From Limnohabitans sp. B9-3 (GTDB lineage Bacteria; Pseudomonadota; Gammaproteobacteria; Burkholderiales; Burkholderiaceae_C): a stretch of 64,000 bases of DNA. Below the pieces are notes generated by a model. It made no database searches. It worked only from the letters and a program-made list of their open reading frames with translations, and was not told the origin of the DNA. A program made the position numbers and the translations under genes. Location: positions 372,001 to 436,000 of the forward strand of contig NZ_NESI01000003.1 of assembly GCF_002778325.1 (NCBI RefSeq). Reading direction: 5' to 3'. This document shows positions 25,089-34,056 of the stretch, in pieces; position 1 is the first letter of the stretch; every line of letters starts with the position of its first letter.

Positions 25089-25778
25089 ATGTCTGTTTTC
25101 TCTTTTCAAGCCACCACGTACCTTGGTCATGTGGTGGTCATCGATGACGATGCCTCCATTCGCCGCAGCCTCACCACGTTGTTGACCCGTACCGGTTATG
25201 ACGTGACTGTGTATGAAGGTGCCGATGCTTTCTTGCAAAACCCTGTTTTACCCCTGCCCTGTGTGATTTTGTTGGACATGCGCATGCCGGGCACCGTGGG
25301 TGTGGATTTGCAAGCGCAGTTGCAGACGCGTTTGCAAGCGACTGCGCAATCGGTCCCCGTTGTCTTTGCCAGTGGCGACAGCCGTTCGGAGGAAATCATC
25401 CGTGCGATGAAGCAAGGGGCCGTGGACTTCTTGCTCAAACCCTTCACACCACAAAGCTTGCTCGACGCGCTGCAGCGCGCCATGCACTTGGCCGTGAACA
25501 CGCACAAGCAAGAGGATCGCTTGGACGAAGTCAAAGCACGGCTGAAGAGTTTGACTGCGCGTGAGTTTGAGGTGTGCAGCTGGATGGTCCGTGGCTACAC
25601 CAACCAACAGATTGCGGAGCTAGATGGGGGCGCTGCGGCTACGGTGAAGCTTCACCGTGCGCGGGTACTCAGCAAGTTACGCTTGCAAGCCTTGCCTGAC
25701 TTGATGGCGTTGCTCGAGGGCGTTGACTTGACACCCGAGCTCTACCTCGAGATCAACGCACCACACGACCCGGATTGA
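25089..25778 (+). CDS. FixJ/NarL-type response regulator without linked kinase
   Basis: A 229-residue two-domain response regulator. The receiver has VVVIDDDASIRRSL, phosphoacceptor ILLDMRMPG and the conserved Lys in LLKPF. The C-terminal LuxR-type helix-turn-helix is LTAREFEVCSWMVRGYTNQQ, though the recognition-helix part is divergent (AELDGGAAATVKLHRARVLS). No histidine kinase is adjacent; the neighbour is the membrane-bound RodZ-like protein, transcribed in the same direction 21 bp upstream. The end of the gene overlaps the convergent flavoprotein gene by 26 bp. Target genes are unknown. Confidence 0.87.
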   Translation: MSVFSFQATTYLGHVVVIDDDASIRRSLTTLLTRTGYDVTVYEGADAFLQNPVLPLPCVILLDMRMPGTVGVDLQAQLQTRLQATAQSVPVVFASGDSRSEEIIRAMKQGAVDFLLKPFTPQSLLDALQRAMHLAVNTHKQEDRLDEVKARLKSLTAREFEVCSWMVRGYTNQQIAELDGGAAATVKLHRARVLSKLRLQALPDLMALLEGVDLTPELYLEINAPHDPD

Positions 25779-27186
25779 GTAAGCCCTGCGGGTCCAGTGC
25801 CTGCTTGACTTGGCGCATCAAGGCCAAGGCCACAGGGTCTTTGTAGTGCGGCAGGCTGTCGACTTTGAGGCTACCCACACCATGCTCGGCCGAGATCGAG
25901 CCCCCCAGAGCTGTGACGGCCTCGTAGACCAAGGTGTTTACCCGGTCTTCTTGAGTCTGCAAGAACAACTTGTTGTCGCTGCCTTTGGGTGACTGCACGT
26001 TGTAGTGCAAATTGCCATCGCCCAAATGGCCAAAATTCACAATGCGAACGCCTTCAATTTCGCGTGTCAGCAGCGCATCGGTGCTGGCCACAAACGCCGG
26101 AATGGCAGACACCGGCAGCGAGATGTCGTGCTTGATGTTCAAGCCTTCCTCGGCCTGTGCCAAGGTGATGCTCTCGCGGATGTGCCACAAATTGCGGGCT
26201 TGTGACAAGCTCTCTGCTACCACAGCGTCTGTGACGCAGCCGTCTTCAAAAGCCAGTTCTAGCAAATGCTCAAAACGGCTGCGGGCATGTGCTTCCGATT
26301 CTGTGTCTGAGTTTTCCAGCAGCACACAGTAGGGCGTGTTTTGCCACAACGGCACGCGCAGTTGGGGGTAATGGGTGTCGACCAAGCTGAGGGCGAATTG
26401 GCCCATCATCTCGAAGCCCGTCAAGCCAGCGCCTAAATGTTGGTGCGCCAGTCCCAGCAGTTTGACAGCGTGTTCGACCGAGGGCACAGCCGCCCACGCG
26501 GTCAGGCTGACGGCGGGCAGAGGGTAGAGCTTCATGGTGGCGGCGGTGATGATGCCCAGCGTGCCTTCGCTGCCAATCATCAAGTTGCGCAGGTCGTACC
26601 CCGTGTTGTCTTTGCGCAGGCCGCTGAGGGTGTGCATCACTTCGCCTTGGGCGGTGACCACTTCGAGGCCCAGGCAAAGTTCGCGCGTGTTGCCGTAGCG
26701 CACCACCTGTGTACCGCCCGCGTTGGTCGCCAAATTGCCACCAAGGGTGCAACTGCCTTCGGAGCCCAAACTCAGGGGGAATAAAAAGCCCGCTTGCTCG
26801 GCCACTTGCTGCACGTTTTGCAACACGCAACCGGCTTCCACGGTGAGGGTGAGGTTGTCGGCATCGATGGCGCGCACGGCATTCATGCGCTGCAAGCTCA
26901 ACAGCACTTGGGTGCCCGAGGCGTCGGGAATGGAGCCCACCACGAGGCCGGTGTTGCCGCCTTGCGGCACCACACTCACGCCGGCTGATGCACAGGCTTT
27001 GACCACGGCCACCACTTCTTGCGTGTTGCCGGGGCGCACGACGGCCAAGGCTTTGCCGCGCACACGTTTGCGCCAGTCTTGCTCGTAAGACGACAAATCG
27101 CCGTCGGTCAACACATAAGCATCGCCCAACGCAGAGCGCAAAGCGATGAGCAAATTTTGGTGGGTGGTTATGGTGGAGTGAGACAT
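25753..27186 (-). CDS. FAD-linked D-2-hydroxyacid dehydrogenase (GlcD / D-2-hydroxyglutarate dehydrogenase type)
   Basis: A 477-residue flavoprotein of the FAD-binding type 4 / FAD-oxidase C family. The FAD domain shows VVPQGGNTGLVVG and GSEGSCTLGGNLATNAGGT; the C-terminal substrate domain has VNFGHLGDGNLHYNVQSP and the terminal LLNPGRVV. Members oxidise D-lactate, glycolate or D-2-hydroxyglutarate and pass electrons to an acceptor. The sequence resembles the D-2-hydroxyglutarate dehydrogenase branch, but the substrate cannot be fixed from sequence. It is convergent with, and overlaps by 26 bp, the response regulator gene. Confidence 0.85.
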   Translation of the reverse strand: MSHSTITTHQNLLIALRSALGDAYVLTDGDLSSYEQDWRKRVRGKALAVVRPGNTQEVVAVVKACASAGVSVVPQGGNTGLVVGSIPDASGTQVLLSLQRMNAVRAIDADNLTLTVEAGCVLQNVQQVAEQAGFLFPLSLGSEGSCTLGGNLATNAGGTQVVRYGNTRELCLGLEVVTAQGEVMHTLSGLRKDNTGYDLRNLMIGSEGTLGIITAATMKLYPLPAVSLTAWAAVPSVEHAVKLLGLAHQHLGAGLTGFEMMGQFALSLVDTHYPQLRVPLWQNTPYCVLLENSDTESEAHARSRFEHLLELAFEDGCVTDAVVAESLSQARNLWHIRESITLAQAEEGLNIKHDISLPVSAIPAFVASTDALLTREIEGVRIVNFGHLGDGNLHYNVQSPKGSDNKLFLQTQEDRVNTLVYEAVTALGGSISAEHGVGSLKVDSLPHYKDPVALALMRQVKQALDPQGLLNPGRVVR

Positions 27187-27198
27187 AAAACCTCGGGT

Positions 27199-27630
27199 TC
27201 AGACGGGGGTGGACACGTTTGGTGCGTCGTCAGGTGCTGGGTTGTTTTTGGCATGCCGTATGCGCAAGCGCACATGCAGGGCACATGCTGCAAACAGCAC
27301 CAAGCACAGCAGCACTTCCAACAGGGCGCAATAGTTGCTGGGGGCAGCATCGCCCCAAGCCCTGACCACGCCTTCGGTGAAATACAGCCAAATCAACAAA
27401 CTGAGCCAGCGGTAGGTGTACATGCGGTTTTTCAGCAAGCCGGTGAGAGGGAAACACAGGGGCAAGACTTTGAGCGCCAGCAGTGTGCCGCCTGGGCGCA
27501 GAGGCGCTAGCCACAGCTCCCAAGCCAAACCAAGCACGATCAGCCCGAGCAAGCTGCCGACAGCCAGTCCTCGGGTGAGCGTGACGTGACGAAGGGTGAT
27601 TTCTGCAGGGGGTGTGGGTGGGGTGTGCAT
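27199..27630 (-). CDS. DUF2069 family inner-membrane protein
   Basis: A small 143-residue membrane protein with four hydrophobic segments and the DUF2069 pattern PLCFPLTGLLKNRMYTYRWLSL. Function unknown. It is usually found near wrbA or yihY in Burkholderiales, and is divergent from yihY here. The start codon at 27630 is preferred. An ATG at 27642 on this strand overlaps an ATG of yihY on the other strand by two bases, showing how tight the divergent starts are. Confidence 0.78.
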   Translation of the reverse strand: MHTPPTPPAEITLRHVTLTRGLAVGSLLGLIVLGLAWELWLAPLRPGGTLLALKVLPLCFPLTGLLKNRMYTYRWLSLLIWLYFTEGVVRAWGDAAPSNYCALLEVLLCLVLFAACALHVRLRIRHAKNNPAPDDAPNVSTPV

Positions 27631-27652
27631 AGACGGTGGCATGATTCAGGCC

Positions 27653-28873
27653 ATGATTGTCCCGCAACTGCAAAGCTTCCTTGACCGACTCGCCCGATTC
27701 CCTTGGCGCAACACCGCCCGCGTGCTGCGCCAGCGCTTTCGTGAGGACCGCTTGGGGCAAACCGCAGGCAGCTTGACCTTCACCACCACCATTGCTTTGG
27801 TGCCCTTGCTGGCGGTGACGTTGGCGGTGTTCACGGCATTTCCGATCTTCAGCGACTTTCAAACGGTTTTGCAAAAACGACTGGTTGAGAGCTTTGTGCC
27901 CGACAACATTTCGCGCCAAGTGTTGGGCTATTTGAGCCAATTTGCCAGCAAGGCCAGCCGCTTGGGTGTGGTGGGTGTGACCGCTTTGTTTTTGTCGGCG
28001 GTGACGTTGGTGTTGACCATCGATCGCACGCTCAACGCCATTTGGCGCGTGCGCAAGCGTCGCCCGTTTGCGCAAAGTTTGCTGCTTTATTGGACGGCTA
28101 TCACCTTGGGGCCGCTGTTAATGGGGGCGAGCTTGGTGCTCATGTCTCAGTTTGTGGCAGTTTCCCAAGGCTTGGCCCCCGATATGACGGGCAATATGCG
28201 ATGGCTGCTGAGTACCTTGGAGTTTTTGTTGTTGGCGTGGAGCGTGAGCGCCATGTACCGCTACGTGCCCTACACCCAAGTGCGCTGGAGCCACGCGCTG
28301 GTGGGCGGCGTGTGGGTGGCGGCCGCAACCGAAATTGCACGCAAAGTGTTGACCTATTACTTTGGCCAAATGCCCACCTATTCGGTGGTCTACGGCGCTT
28401 TTGCGACTGTGCCAATTTTGTTGATCTGGATGTACTTAGCGTGGACCATTGTGTTGCTGGGGGCCGTGTTGGTGGCCAATTTACCCAGTTTGTTAGATGG
28501 CATTTCCCGCGATGGACGTAGCGTAGGCTGGCGCTTTCAACTCGCGTTGGAAGTGTTGCAACGGTTGCAGCTGGCGCGCAGCACGCACGAACATGGTGCA
28601 AGTCTCAGCACCCTGTGTGCGGACTTGCACCTGGACCCCTTGCAGCTGGAAGAAGTGCTCGCCACTTTGGTTGACTTGGATTGGATCGCTCGTTTGAGCG
28701 AGCAAGTCGATGCCCAACAAACCCACCTCAAGGAAGCCCGCTACGTGATGTTGGCCGACCCGCACCAAACTTCACTCTCGCCTCTGATGGCGCGCTTGCT
28801 CTTGGTGCGCAGCCCCGAGTCTGAGGGGTTGTGGATGCGCTGGCACGACCTGCGTTTGAGAGACGTGCTCTGA
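27653..28873 (+). CDS. YihY family inner-membrane protein
   Basis: A 406-residue membrane protein of the YihY/BrkB family. Residues 1-270 carry about six hydrophobic segments with family motifs TAGSLTFTTTIALVPLLAV and YRYVPYTQVRWSHALVGG. A soluble C-terminal extension of about 130 residues contains a winged-helix-like segment (LCADLHLDPLQLEEVLATLV). The family was once called ribonuclease BN in error and has no proven enzyme activity. The start is chosen at 27653, the Met next to the first conserved block; 27641 is also possible. Confidence 0.83.
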   Translation: MIVPQLQSFLDRLARFPWRNTARVLRQRFREDRLGQTAGSLTFTTTIALVPLLAVTLAVFTAFPIFSDFQTVLQKRLVESFVPDNISRQVLGYLSQFASKASRLGVVGVTALFLSAVTLVLTIDRTLNAIWRVRKRRPFAQSLLLYWTAITLGPLLMGASLVLMSQFVAVSQGLAPDMTGNMRWLLSTLEFLLLAWSVSAMYRYVPYTQVRWSHALVGGVWVAAATEIARKVLTYYFGQMPTYSVVYGAFATVPILLIWMYLAWTIVLLGAVLVANLPSLLDGISRDGRSVGWRFQLALEVLQRLQLARSTHEHGASLSTLCADLHLDPLQLEEVLATLVDLDWIARLSEQVDAQQTHLKEARYVMLADPHQTSLSPLMARLLLVRSPESEGLWMRWHDLRLRDVL

Positions 28874-28876
28874 GTT

Positions 28877-29722
28877 TTAAACGGTTACGCCCAAAAACGT
28901 TTTCAGCGCTTGCAAGGTTTCTTCGGGCGATTCGCTCATTTGGTGGTGACCCATGGGCACGTTGACCACACTGTAGGTTTTGCCGCCTGCCTTGGCTTGC
29001 TCGATCAAGGACTTGGCCGCTTTGGGCGTGGTCATTTGGTCGGTCGCGCCTAGCAAGAACAGAATGGGGCAGGTCACGGCATCTATCGCTGCCAAGCCGT
29101 TGGCATAGCTGTCGCAGGCCACAAAGCCGCGGTGAAACACATTCACGGCTGTGTTGCTGACTAGTACACGACGACCCAGTGCCATCGACGCGCCGAACAC
29201 CCAAGTGCCGGGGCCCAGCGCCGAGGGCGGGGCGGCCAAGGTCGAGCGCGAAAACACATTCACCATTTGCAGCGCTTTCATGGGCGCGTTGAGCGAGGCA
29301 TCGATCAACCCGGGCGACACCTTCATGGGGAAGGCTGTGCCTACCAGCGCCAAGTGGGTGATGCGGTCTGTCAAGCGTGCTGCAGTTTCCAGCGCGATCA
29401 ACGAGCCCCAGCTGTGGCCCACCAACGCTGCTTTTTCGATTCCCGCAGCATTGAGCAAGGCTTCGATGAATTGCGCAGCTTCTTCGACCGTCGATGGCGC
29501 GTCGCCACCGCTGCGGCAATGGCCGGGCAGGTCGACTGCCAGCACGTTGAAGCCGTGGTGCGCGAGGTAGCGGCTTTGCAAAATCCACACGCTGTGGTCG
29601 TTGAGTACGCCGTGGATGAACACGAGTGTGGGTTTGGCCGCGTCAAAGGCTTTGCCGCCGGTGTAGGCATAGGCGTCAAAGGCTTGACCCGAAGCAGTTT
29701 GGAGTTGGAGTTTCATGGCCAT
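28877..29722 (-). CDS. alpha/beta hydrolase
   Basis: A 281-residue alpha/beta hydrolase. The oxyanion motif is FIHGVLNDHSVWI, the nucleophile elbow is LVGHSWGSLIAL (Ser at about residue 103), Asp appears in LGATDQMTTP and His in MGHHQMSES. No signal peptide. It lies directly downstream of metY on the minus strand, 6 bp from it, so it belongs to the same transcript. Substrate unknown. Confidence 0.87.
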   Translation of the reverse strand: MAMKLQLQTASGQAFDAYAYTGGKAFDAAKPTLVFIHGVLNDHSVWILQSRYLAHHGFNVLAVDLPGHCRSGGDAPSTVEEAAQFIEALLNAAGIEKAALVGHSWGSLIALETAARLTDRITHLALVGTAFPMKVSPGLIDASLNAPMKALQMVNVFSRSTLAAPPSALGPGTWVFGASMALGRRVLVSNTAVNVFHRGFVACDSYANGLAAIDAVTCPILFLLGATDQMTTPKAAKSLIEQAKAGGKTYSVVNVPMGHHQMSESPEETLQALKTFLGVTV

Positions 29723-29728
29723 CTCTCC

Positions 29729-31072
29729 TTAGGCTTGGGGGGCTTGATGCGTTTGAGCCATTGCATCGCCTGCTTTTTCAGCGGCTTTCAAGGCACGTTT
29801 CAAATCGTCGATCAAATCGGCGGGGTCTTCCAAGCCAATGGACAAACGGATGGTCCCCGGGCCAATGCCTGCACCCGCCAAGGCCTCATCGCTCATGCGG
29901 AAGTGCGTGGTGCTGGCGGGGTGAATCACCAAGCTGCGGCAATCGCCCACGTTGGCGAGGTGGCTGAAGAGTTTCAAGGCTTCGATGAAGGCCACGCCTT
30001 GCGCACGGCTGCCTTTTAAGTCAAAGCTGAACACCGAGCCTGCGCCGCGTGCGCCAAAGCGCAGCAGCTTTTCAGCCAAAGCGTGGCTAGGGTGACTCTC
30101 GATGAGGGGATGGCCCACGCGGCTGACCATGGGGTGGCTAGCCAAGAACTGCACAACTTTTTCGGTATTCGCCATGTGGCGCTCCATGCGCAGGGGCAGG
30201 GTTTCGATGCCTTGCAAAATCAGCCACGCGCTGTGCGGGCTCAGGCAGGCACCAAAGTCGCGCAAGCCTTCGCGGCGTGCGCGCAGCAAGAACGCGCCGA
30301 TGGTGCTTTCTTCGCTGAACACCATGTTGTGAAAGCCTTCGTAGCTTTGGGTGAGCTCTGGGAATTTGCCACTTTTTTCCCAATCAAAGCTGCCGCCATC
30401 GACCACGATGCCGCCAATCACGGTGCCGTGGCCGCTTAAGAACTTGGTGGCCGAGTGGTAGACCAAATCAGCCCCTAACTCGAAAGGTTTGATCAGGTAG
30501 GGCGTGGTGAGGGTGGAGTCGACCAGCAGCGGCACACCTGCCTCGTGTGCGATGGCCGAAATGGTGGGGATGTCGAGCACATCCAAGCCCGGGTTGCCCA
30601 CGCTTTCGCCAAAGAACAGCTTGGTGTTGGGGCGCACAGCGGCCTTCCAGCCATCGATGTCGTTAGGTTGTACGAAGGTGGTCTCAATGCCAAAACGGCT
30701 CAGCGTGTAGTGCAATAGGTTGTGCGAACCGCCATACAAGGCCGTGCTGGCCACGATGTGCGAGCCCGCGCCCATCAGCGTGGCAATGGTGAGGTGCAAG
30801 GCCGCTTGGCCGCTGGCGGTGCTGATCGCGCCAATGCCGCCTTCGAGGGCGGCCACTCGTTGCTCCAACACCGCATTGGTCGGGTTGCTGATGCGGCTGT
30901 ACACATGGCCGGCACGCTCCAAGTTGAACAGCGCAGCGGCGTGATCGCTGGACTCAAACACGAACGAGGTGGTCAAGTGAATGGGCACCGCGCGTGCGCC
31001 TGTGCTGGGGTCGGGCGTGGCACCTGCGTGCAGCGCGAGCGTGTCAAAACTTGGATCGGTGTAGCCAGGCAT
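29729..31072 (-). CDS. metY: O-acetylhomoserine aminocarboxypropyltransferase / sulfhydrylase
   Basis: A 447-residue PLP enzyme of the Cys/Met-metabolism family, which makes homocysteine from O-acetylhomoserine and sulfide. Signatures: RISNPTNAVLEQRVAALEGG, TALYGGSHNLLHYTL, the PLP-lysine motif YHSATKFLSGHGTVIGG, and HPASTTHF near the end. The open frame runs upstream to 31318, but the conserved start MPGYTDPSFDTLALHAG is at 31072, preceded by GAGGAAACC. It shares a 76-bp divergent promoter region with the CBS gene. No SAM riboswitch is seen. Confidence 0.92.
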   Translation of the reverse strand: MPGYTDPSFDTLALHAGATPDPSTGARAVPIHLTTSFVFESSDHAAALFNLERAGHVYSRISNPTNAVLEQRVAALEGGIGAISTASGQAALHLTIATLMGAGSHIVASTALYGGSHNLLHYTLSRFGIETTFVQPNDIDGWKAAVRPNTKLFFGESVGNPGLDVLDIPTISAIAHEAGVPLLVDSTLTTPYLIKPFELGADLVYHSATKFLSGHGTVIGGIVVDGGSFDWEKSGKFPELTQSYEGFHNMVFSEESTIGAFLLRARREGLRDFGACLSPHSAWLILQGIETLPLRMERHMANTEKVVQFLASHPMVSRVGHPLIESHPSHALAEKLLRFGARGAGSVFSFDLKGSRAQGVAFIEALKLFSHLANVGDCRSLVIHPASTTHFRMSDEALAGAGIGPGTIRLSIGLEDPADLIDDLKRALKAAEKAGDAMAQTHQAPQA

Positions 31073-31076
31073 GGTT

Positions 31077-31140
31077 TCCTCGGGTGATTTGTCAGTTTTA
31101 CGCTGCGATTGTGGGCTATATTTCAAACCCCACCCGAGGA
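31077..31140. repeat. 10-bp inverted repeat spanning the divergent metY/CBS ribosome-binding sites
   Basis: TCCTCGGGTG (31077-31086) and CACCCGAGGA (31131-31140) are perfectly complementary. Each arm carries the ribosome-binding site of the gene it faces (GAGGAAACC for metY, GAGGAGAAATACC for the CBS protein), and the promoters lie in between. It could be a shared operator or simply related leaders. Confidence 0.6.
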
Positions 31141-31148
31141 GAAATACC

Positions 31149-31607
31149 ATGAAAGTCAGCGACATCTTGCGCGTCAAAGGCGGCGGAACTTTGTTCACCA
31201 TCGACCCGATGGAGCCCCTATCCAGTGCGGTGGCCACCATGGCTGAAAAAGACATGGGCTCGCTCTTGGTGATGGAGCACGGCGATTTGGTCGGTTTGCT
31301 GACCTTCCGTGAAGTCATTCAGGCCCTGCATCGCTGCGGCGGTGTGTTGGGCGAAACGACGGTGCGCAGCGCGATGGACGACCACCCGCTGACCTGTTCC
31401 CCCGACACCGAACTCGATGAAGCGCGCCGCATGATGCTCGAGAGCCATGCGCGTTACATCCCCGTCATTGGCAACCGCCAGTTGCAAGGCGTGATCAGCT
31501 TCTATGACGTGGCCAAGTCGGTGGTGGACAGCCAAAAATTCGAGAATCAAATGCTGAAGGCCTACATCAAAGACTGGCCGAGCGGAACCGAAGACGAGAA
31601 AGCCTGA
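31149..31607 (+). CDS. CBS-domain pair protein
   Basis: A 152-residue cytosolic protein made of two CBS repeats (a Bateman module): [19 protein letters not shown]...[20 protein letters not shown] and [17 protein letters not shown]...[20 protein letters not shown]. Such stand-alone modules bind adenine nucleotides and regulate partners. The partner is unknown. The ATG at 31149 follows GAGGAGAAATACC; the longer frame would begin inside the divergent metY gene. It precedes aroC by 43 bp. Confidence 0.88.
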   Translation: MKVSDILRVKGGGTLFTIDPMEPLSSAVATMAEKDMGSLLVMEHGDLVGLLTFREVIQALHRCGGVLGETTVRSAMDDHPLTCSPDTELDEARRMMLESHARYIPVIGNRQLQGVISFYDVAKSVVDSQKFENQMLKAYIKDWPSGTEDEKA

Positions 31608-31650
31608 GTCGGTTTTCAGATCCCAGCGCCGCTCAGGGATAATCTCAGCC

Positions 31651-32751
31651 ATGAGCGGCAATACCTTCGGAACCCTTTTTACCGTCACCAACTTTGGTGA
31701 ATCCCACGGCCCAGCCATTGGCTGCGTGATTGACGGCTGCCCACCGGGCATGTCGCTGTGCGAGGCTGACATTCAGGTCGAGCTCGACCGCCGTCGCCCC
31801 GGCACCAGCCGCTATGTGACGCAGCGCAACGAGCCCGATCAAGTGCAGATCTTGTCGGGCGTGTACGAGGGCAAGACCACGGGCACCCCGATTGGCCTGT
31901 TGATCCAAAACACCGACCAGCGCAGCAAAGACTACGGCAACATCTTGCAAACCTTCCGCCCAGGTCACGCGGATTACACCTATTTCCAAAAGTTCGGCAT
32001 TCGCGACCCACGTGGTGGTGGCCGCTCTTCGGCACGTTTGACCGCGCCCACCGTGGCCGCTGGCGCCGTGGCGAAGAAATGGCTCAAAGAAAAATTTGGC
32101 ACCACCTTCTTTGGCTGCATGACCCAAATTGGCGAGTTACCCATTCCCTTTGAGAGCTGGGACCACGTGGGCCATAACCCGTTCTACGCGCCTTGTGCTG
32201 ACGTGCAAGCATTTGAGGCCTACATGGACAGCCTGCGCAAAGCGGGCGACTCGTGCGGCGCACGCATTCGCGTGGTGGCCACGGGCATGTCTGTGGGTTT
32301 AGGTCAACCGCTGTACGACAAACTCGATGCCGACATTGCTTACGCCATGATGGGCCTCAATGCCGTCAAAGGTGTAGAAATTGGCGCAGGCTTTGCCAGC
32401 GTGGCGCAGCGCGGCACCACACACGGTGACTCGTTGACCGCAGAGGGCTTTCTGACTAACAACGCCGGTGGCGTGTTGGGCGGCATCAGCACCGGCCAAG
32501 ATTTGGAAGTGAGCATTGCCATCAAGCCGACCAGCTCGATCTTGAGCCCGCGCGTGTCGATCGACCAAAACAGCCAACCCACCGAGGTGGTGACCAAGGG
32601 CCGTCACGACCCGTGCGTGGGCATTCGCGCCACGCCCATTGCCGAGGCTTTGCTGGCTTTGGTGGTGATGGATCACGCCTTGCGACACCGCGCCCAATGC
32701 GGCGATGTGCAGGTGGCGATGCCCGCTATTCCGGGTCATACCGCTGCTTGA
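31651..32751 (+). CDS. aroC: chorismate synthase
   Basis: A 366-residue chorismate synthase, the last step of the shikimate pathway (removes phosphate from EPSP with reduced FMN). Signatures: [20 protein letters not shown] at the N-terminus, [31 protein letters not shown]-type region around residues 105-135, and [16 protein letters not shown] near the end. The downstream MFS gene begins 22 bp after its stop when the TTG start is used. Confidence 0.97.
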   Translation: MSGNTFGTLFTVTNFGESHGPAIGCVIDGCPPGMSLCEADIQVELDRRRPGTSRYVTQRNEPDQVQILSGVYEGKTTGTPIGLLIQNTDQRSKDYGNILQTFRPGHADYTYFQKFGIRDPRGGGRSSARLTAPTVAAGAVAKKWLKEKFGTTFFGCMTQIGELPIPFESWDHVGHNPFYAPCADVQAFEAYMDSLRKAGDSCGARIRVVATGMSVGLGQPLYDKLDADIAYAMMGLNAVKGVEIGAGFASVAQRGTTHGDSLTAEGFLTNNAGGVLGGISTGQDLEVSIAIKPTSSILSPRVSIDQNSQPTEVVTKGRHDPCVGIRATPIAEALLALVVMDHALRHRAQCGDVQVAMPAIPGHTAA

Positions 32752-32773
32752 TGGCGTTGCATTTAGGTCTGTT

Positions 32774-33970
32774 TTGACTTCACCCGCCACAGAAGCGCGT
32801 TCTAGCAACGCGCTTTCTCGTTTTCAGCTTTTCCCATTTGCGGCCATGTCCGCCAGCTACTTTGCGCACATTGGGTTTTTTAACCCGTATTTGCCGTTGT
32901 GGCTCAAAGATTTGGGTTTCTCCATCACCATCATTGGCTTGCTCACGGCGGTGCAGGCGGCTACCCGTGTGTTGGCGCCTTACGGCTGGGGCTGGCTGAG
33001 CGACCACACGGGCGAACGCGTCAAGCTGCTGCGCTTTTGTGCGGGGGCTGCGCTCTTGTGTTCGTGTGGTTTGTTGGTGGAAGGCGGCGTGGGTTGGTTG
33101 GCTTTTGTGCTGCTGCTGATGTTCATCCACACCAGCGCCATGATGCCCATGAGCGAGGCCGCCTTGGCCCATTGGGTCAGCAGTGGCAAGGGCTTTGACG
33201 CGCGCCGTTATGGGCGCGTGCGCTTGTGGGGATCGCTGGGCTTTTTGGTCACGGTGATGGCCGCGGGCGTTTGGTTTGAGCGCATGGGCATGCAGAGTTT
33301 TCCGGTTTGGGCGGTGGGCTCTTTGCTGCTGCTCAACGTCAGCGTGTGGTGGTTGCCCAACCACCGTGAAGCGGCACACCATGACGAGGCTCGCCCACCA
33401 GTGTGGGGTGTGTTGCGCCAGTCCCACGTGCAGTGGTTTTTTGCCACCGTGTTTTTCCATGTGCTGTCGCACATTGGGGTTTATGTGTTTTTCTCCCTTT
33501 ACTTGGATGAGTTGGGCTACAGCAAAACCATGATCGGCGTGCTGTGGGCCGTGTCGGTGGCAGCGGAGATTGTGTGGTTCTTCACCCAAAGTCGGTGGTT
33601 GCCGCGTTTCAGTTTGTCGACATGGCTGCTGATTTGCGCGGCGGTCATGGTGCTGCGCATGGGGCTGACCACCTGGGCTGCGGGTTGGTTGTTTGCCTTG
33701 TTGCTGGCGCAAGTGCTGCACGCTTTGACCTTTGCCACCCACCATACCGTGTGCATTTCGCTGCTGTCGCAGTATTTCCCTGACCGTTTGCGGGGCAGGG
33801 GCCAAGCGCTGTATTCATCCATTGGCTATGGTGTGCCAGGGGTGTTGGGTGCCATGGGCGGTGGTGCGCTCAGCGACGCGTTTGGACTGTCCACGGTCTA
33901 CGGCGTGTCCATGGCGATGTCTGTGCTGGCTTGTGGCTGCGCTTGGCGCTGCGTGCGTTCAAACGATTAG
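32774..33970 (+). CDS. MFS transporter, phenylpropionate/HcaT-like
   Basis: A membrane transporter of about 398 residues with 12 predicted segments. It resembles the MFS group containing the E. coli 3-phenylpropionate permease HcaT (SASYFAHIGFFNPYLPLWLK, YGRVRLWGSLGFLVTVMAAG, TFATHHTVCISLLSQYF). The start is uncertain. An upstream ATG at 32705 lies inside aroC. A TTG at 32774, with a weak AGG before it, begins closest to the conserved block. It sits just before the gentisate genes and could import 3-hydroxybenzoate or a similar aromatic acid (inference from location). Confidence 0.8.
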   Translation: MTSPATEARSSNALSRFQLFPFAAMSASYFAHIGFFNPYLPLWLKDLGFSITIIGLLTAVQAATRVLAPYGWGWLSDHTGERVKLLRFCAGAALLCSCGLLVEGGVGWLAFVLLLMFIHTSAMMPMSEAALAHWVSSGKGFDARRYGRVRLWGSLGFLVTVMAAGVWFERMGMQSFPVWAVGSLLLLNVSVWWLPNHREAAHHDEARPPVWGVLRQSHVQWFFATVFFHVLSHIGVYVFFSLYLDELGYSKTMIGVLWAVSVAAEIVWFFTQSRWLPRFSLSTWLLICAAVMVLRMGLTTWAAGWLFALLLAQVLHALTFATHHTVCISLLSQYFPDRLRGRGQALYSSIGYGVPGVLGAMGGGALSDAFGLSTVYGVSMAMSVLACGCAWRCVRSND

Positions 33971-33996
33971 GGTTATCCCTTAATTTTGGGAAAGAT

Positions 33997-34025
33997 TTGT
34001 CGTTTAAACTAAACATCAGCATACT
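33997..34025 (+). promoter_or_regulatory. candidate promoter of the gentisate operon
   Basis: TTGTCG (33997-34002), 17-base spacer and CATACT (34020-34025), each four of six matches to sigma-70 boxes, lie 32 bases before the monooxygenase ATG. The spacer holds the palindrome GTTTAAAC (34002-34009), a possible operator for a regulator that is not encoded in this cluster. Confidence 0.42.
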
Positions 34026-34056
34026 GAATATACCCATACTTTTTAAAGGTGAGACC

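Noticed and set aside
31073-31148. SAM riboswitch before metY
   Set aside because: The 76-bp divergent gap is too short and has none of the SAM-I/II conserved segments.
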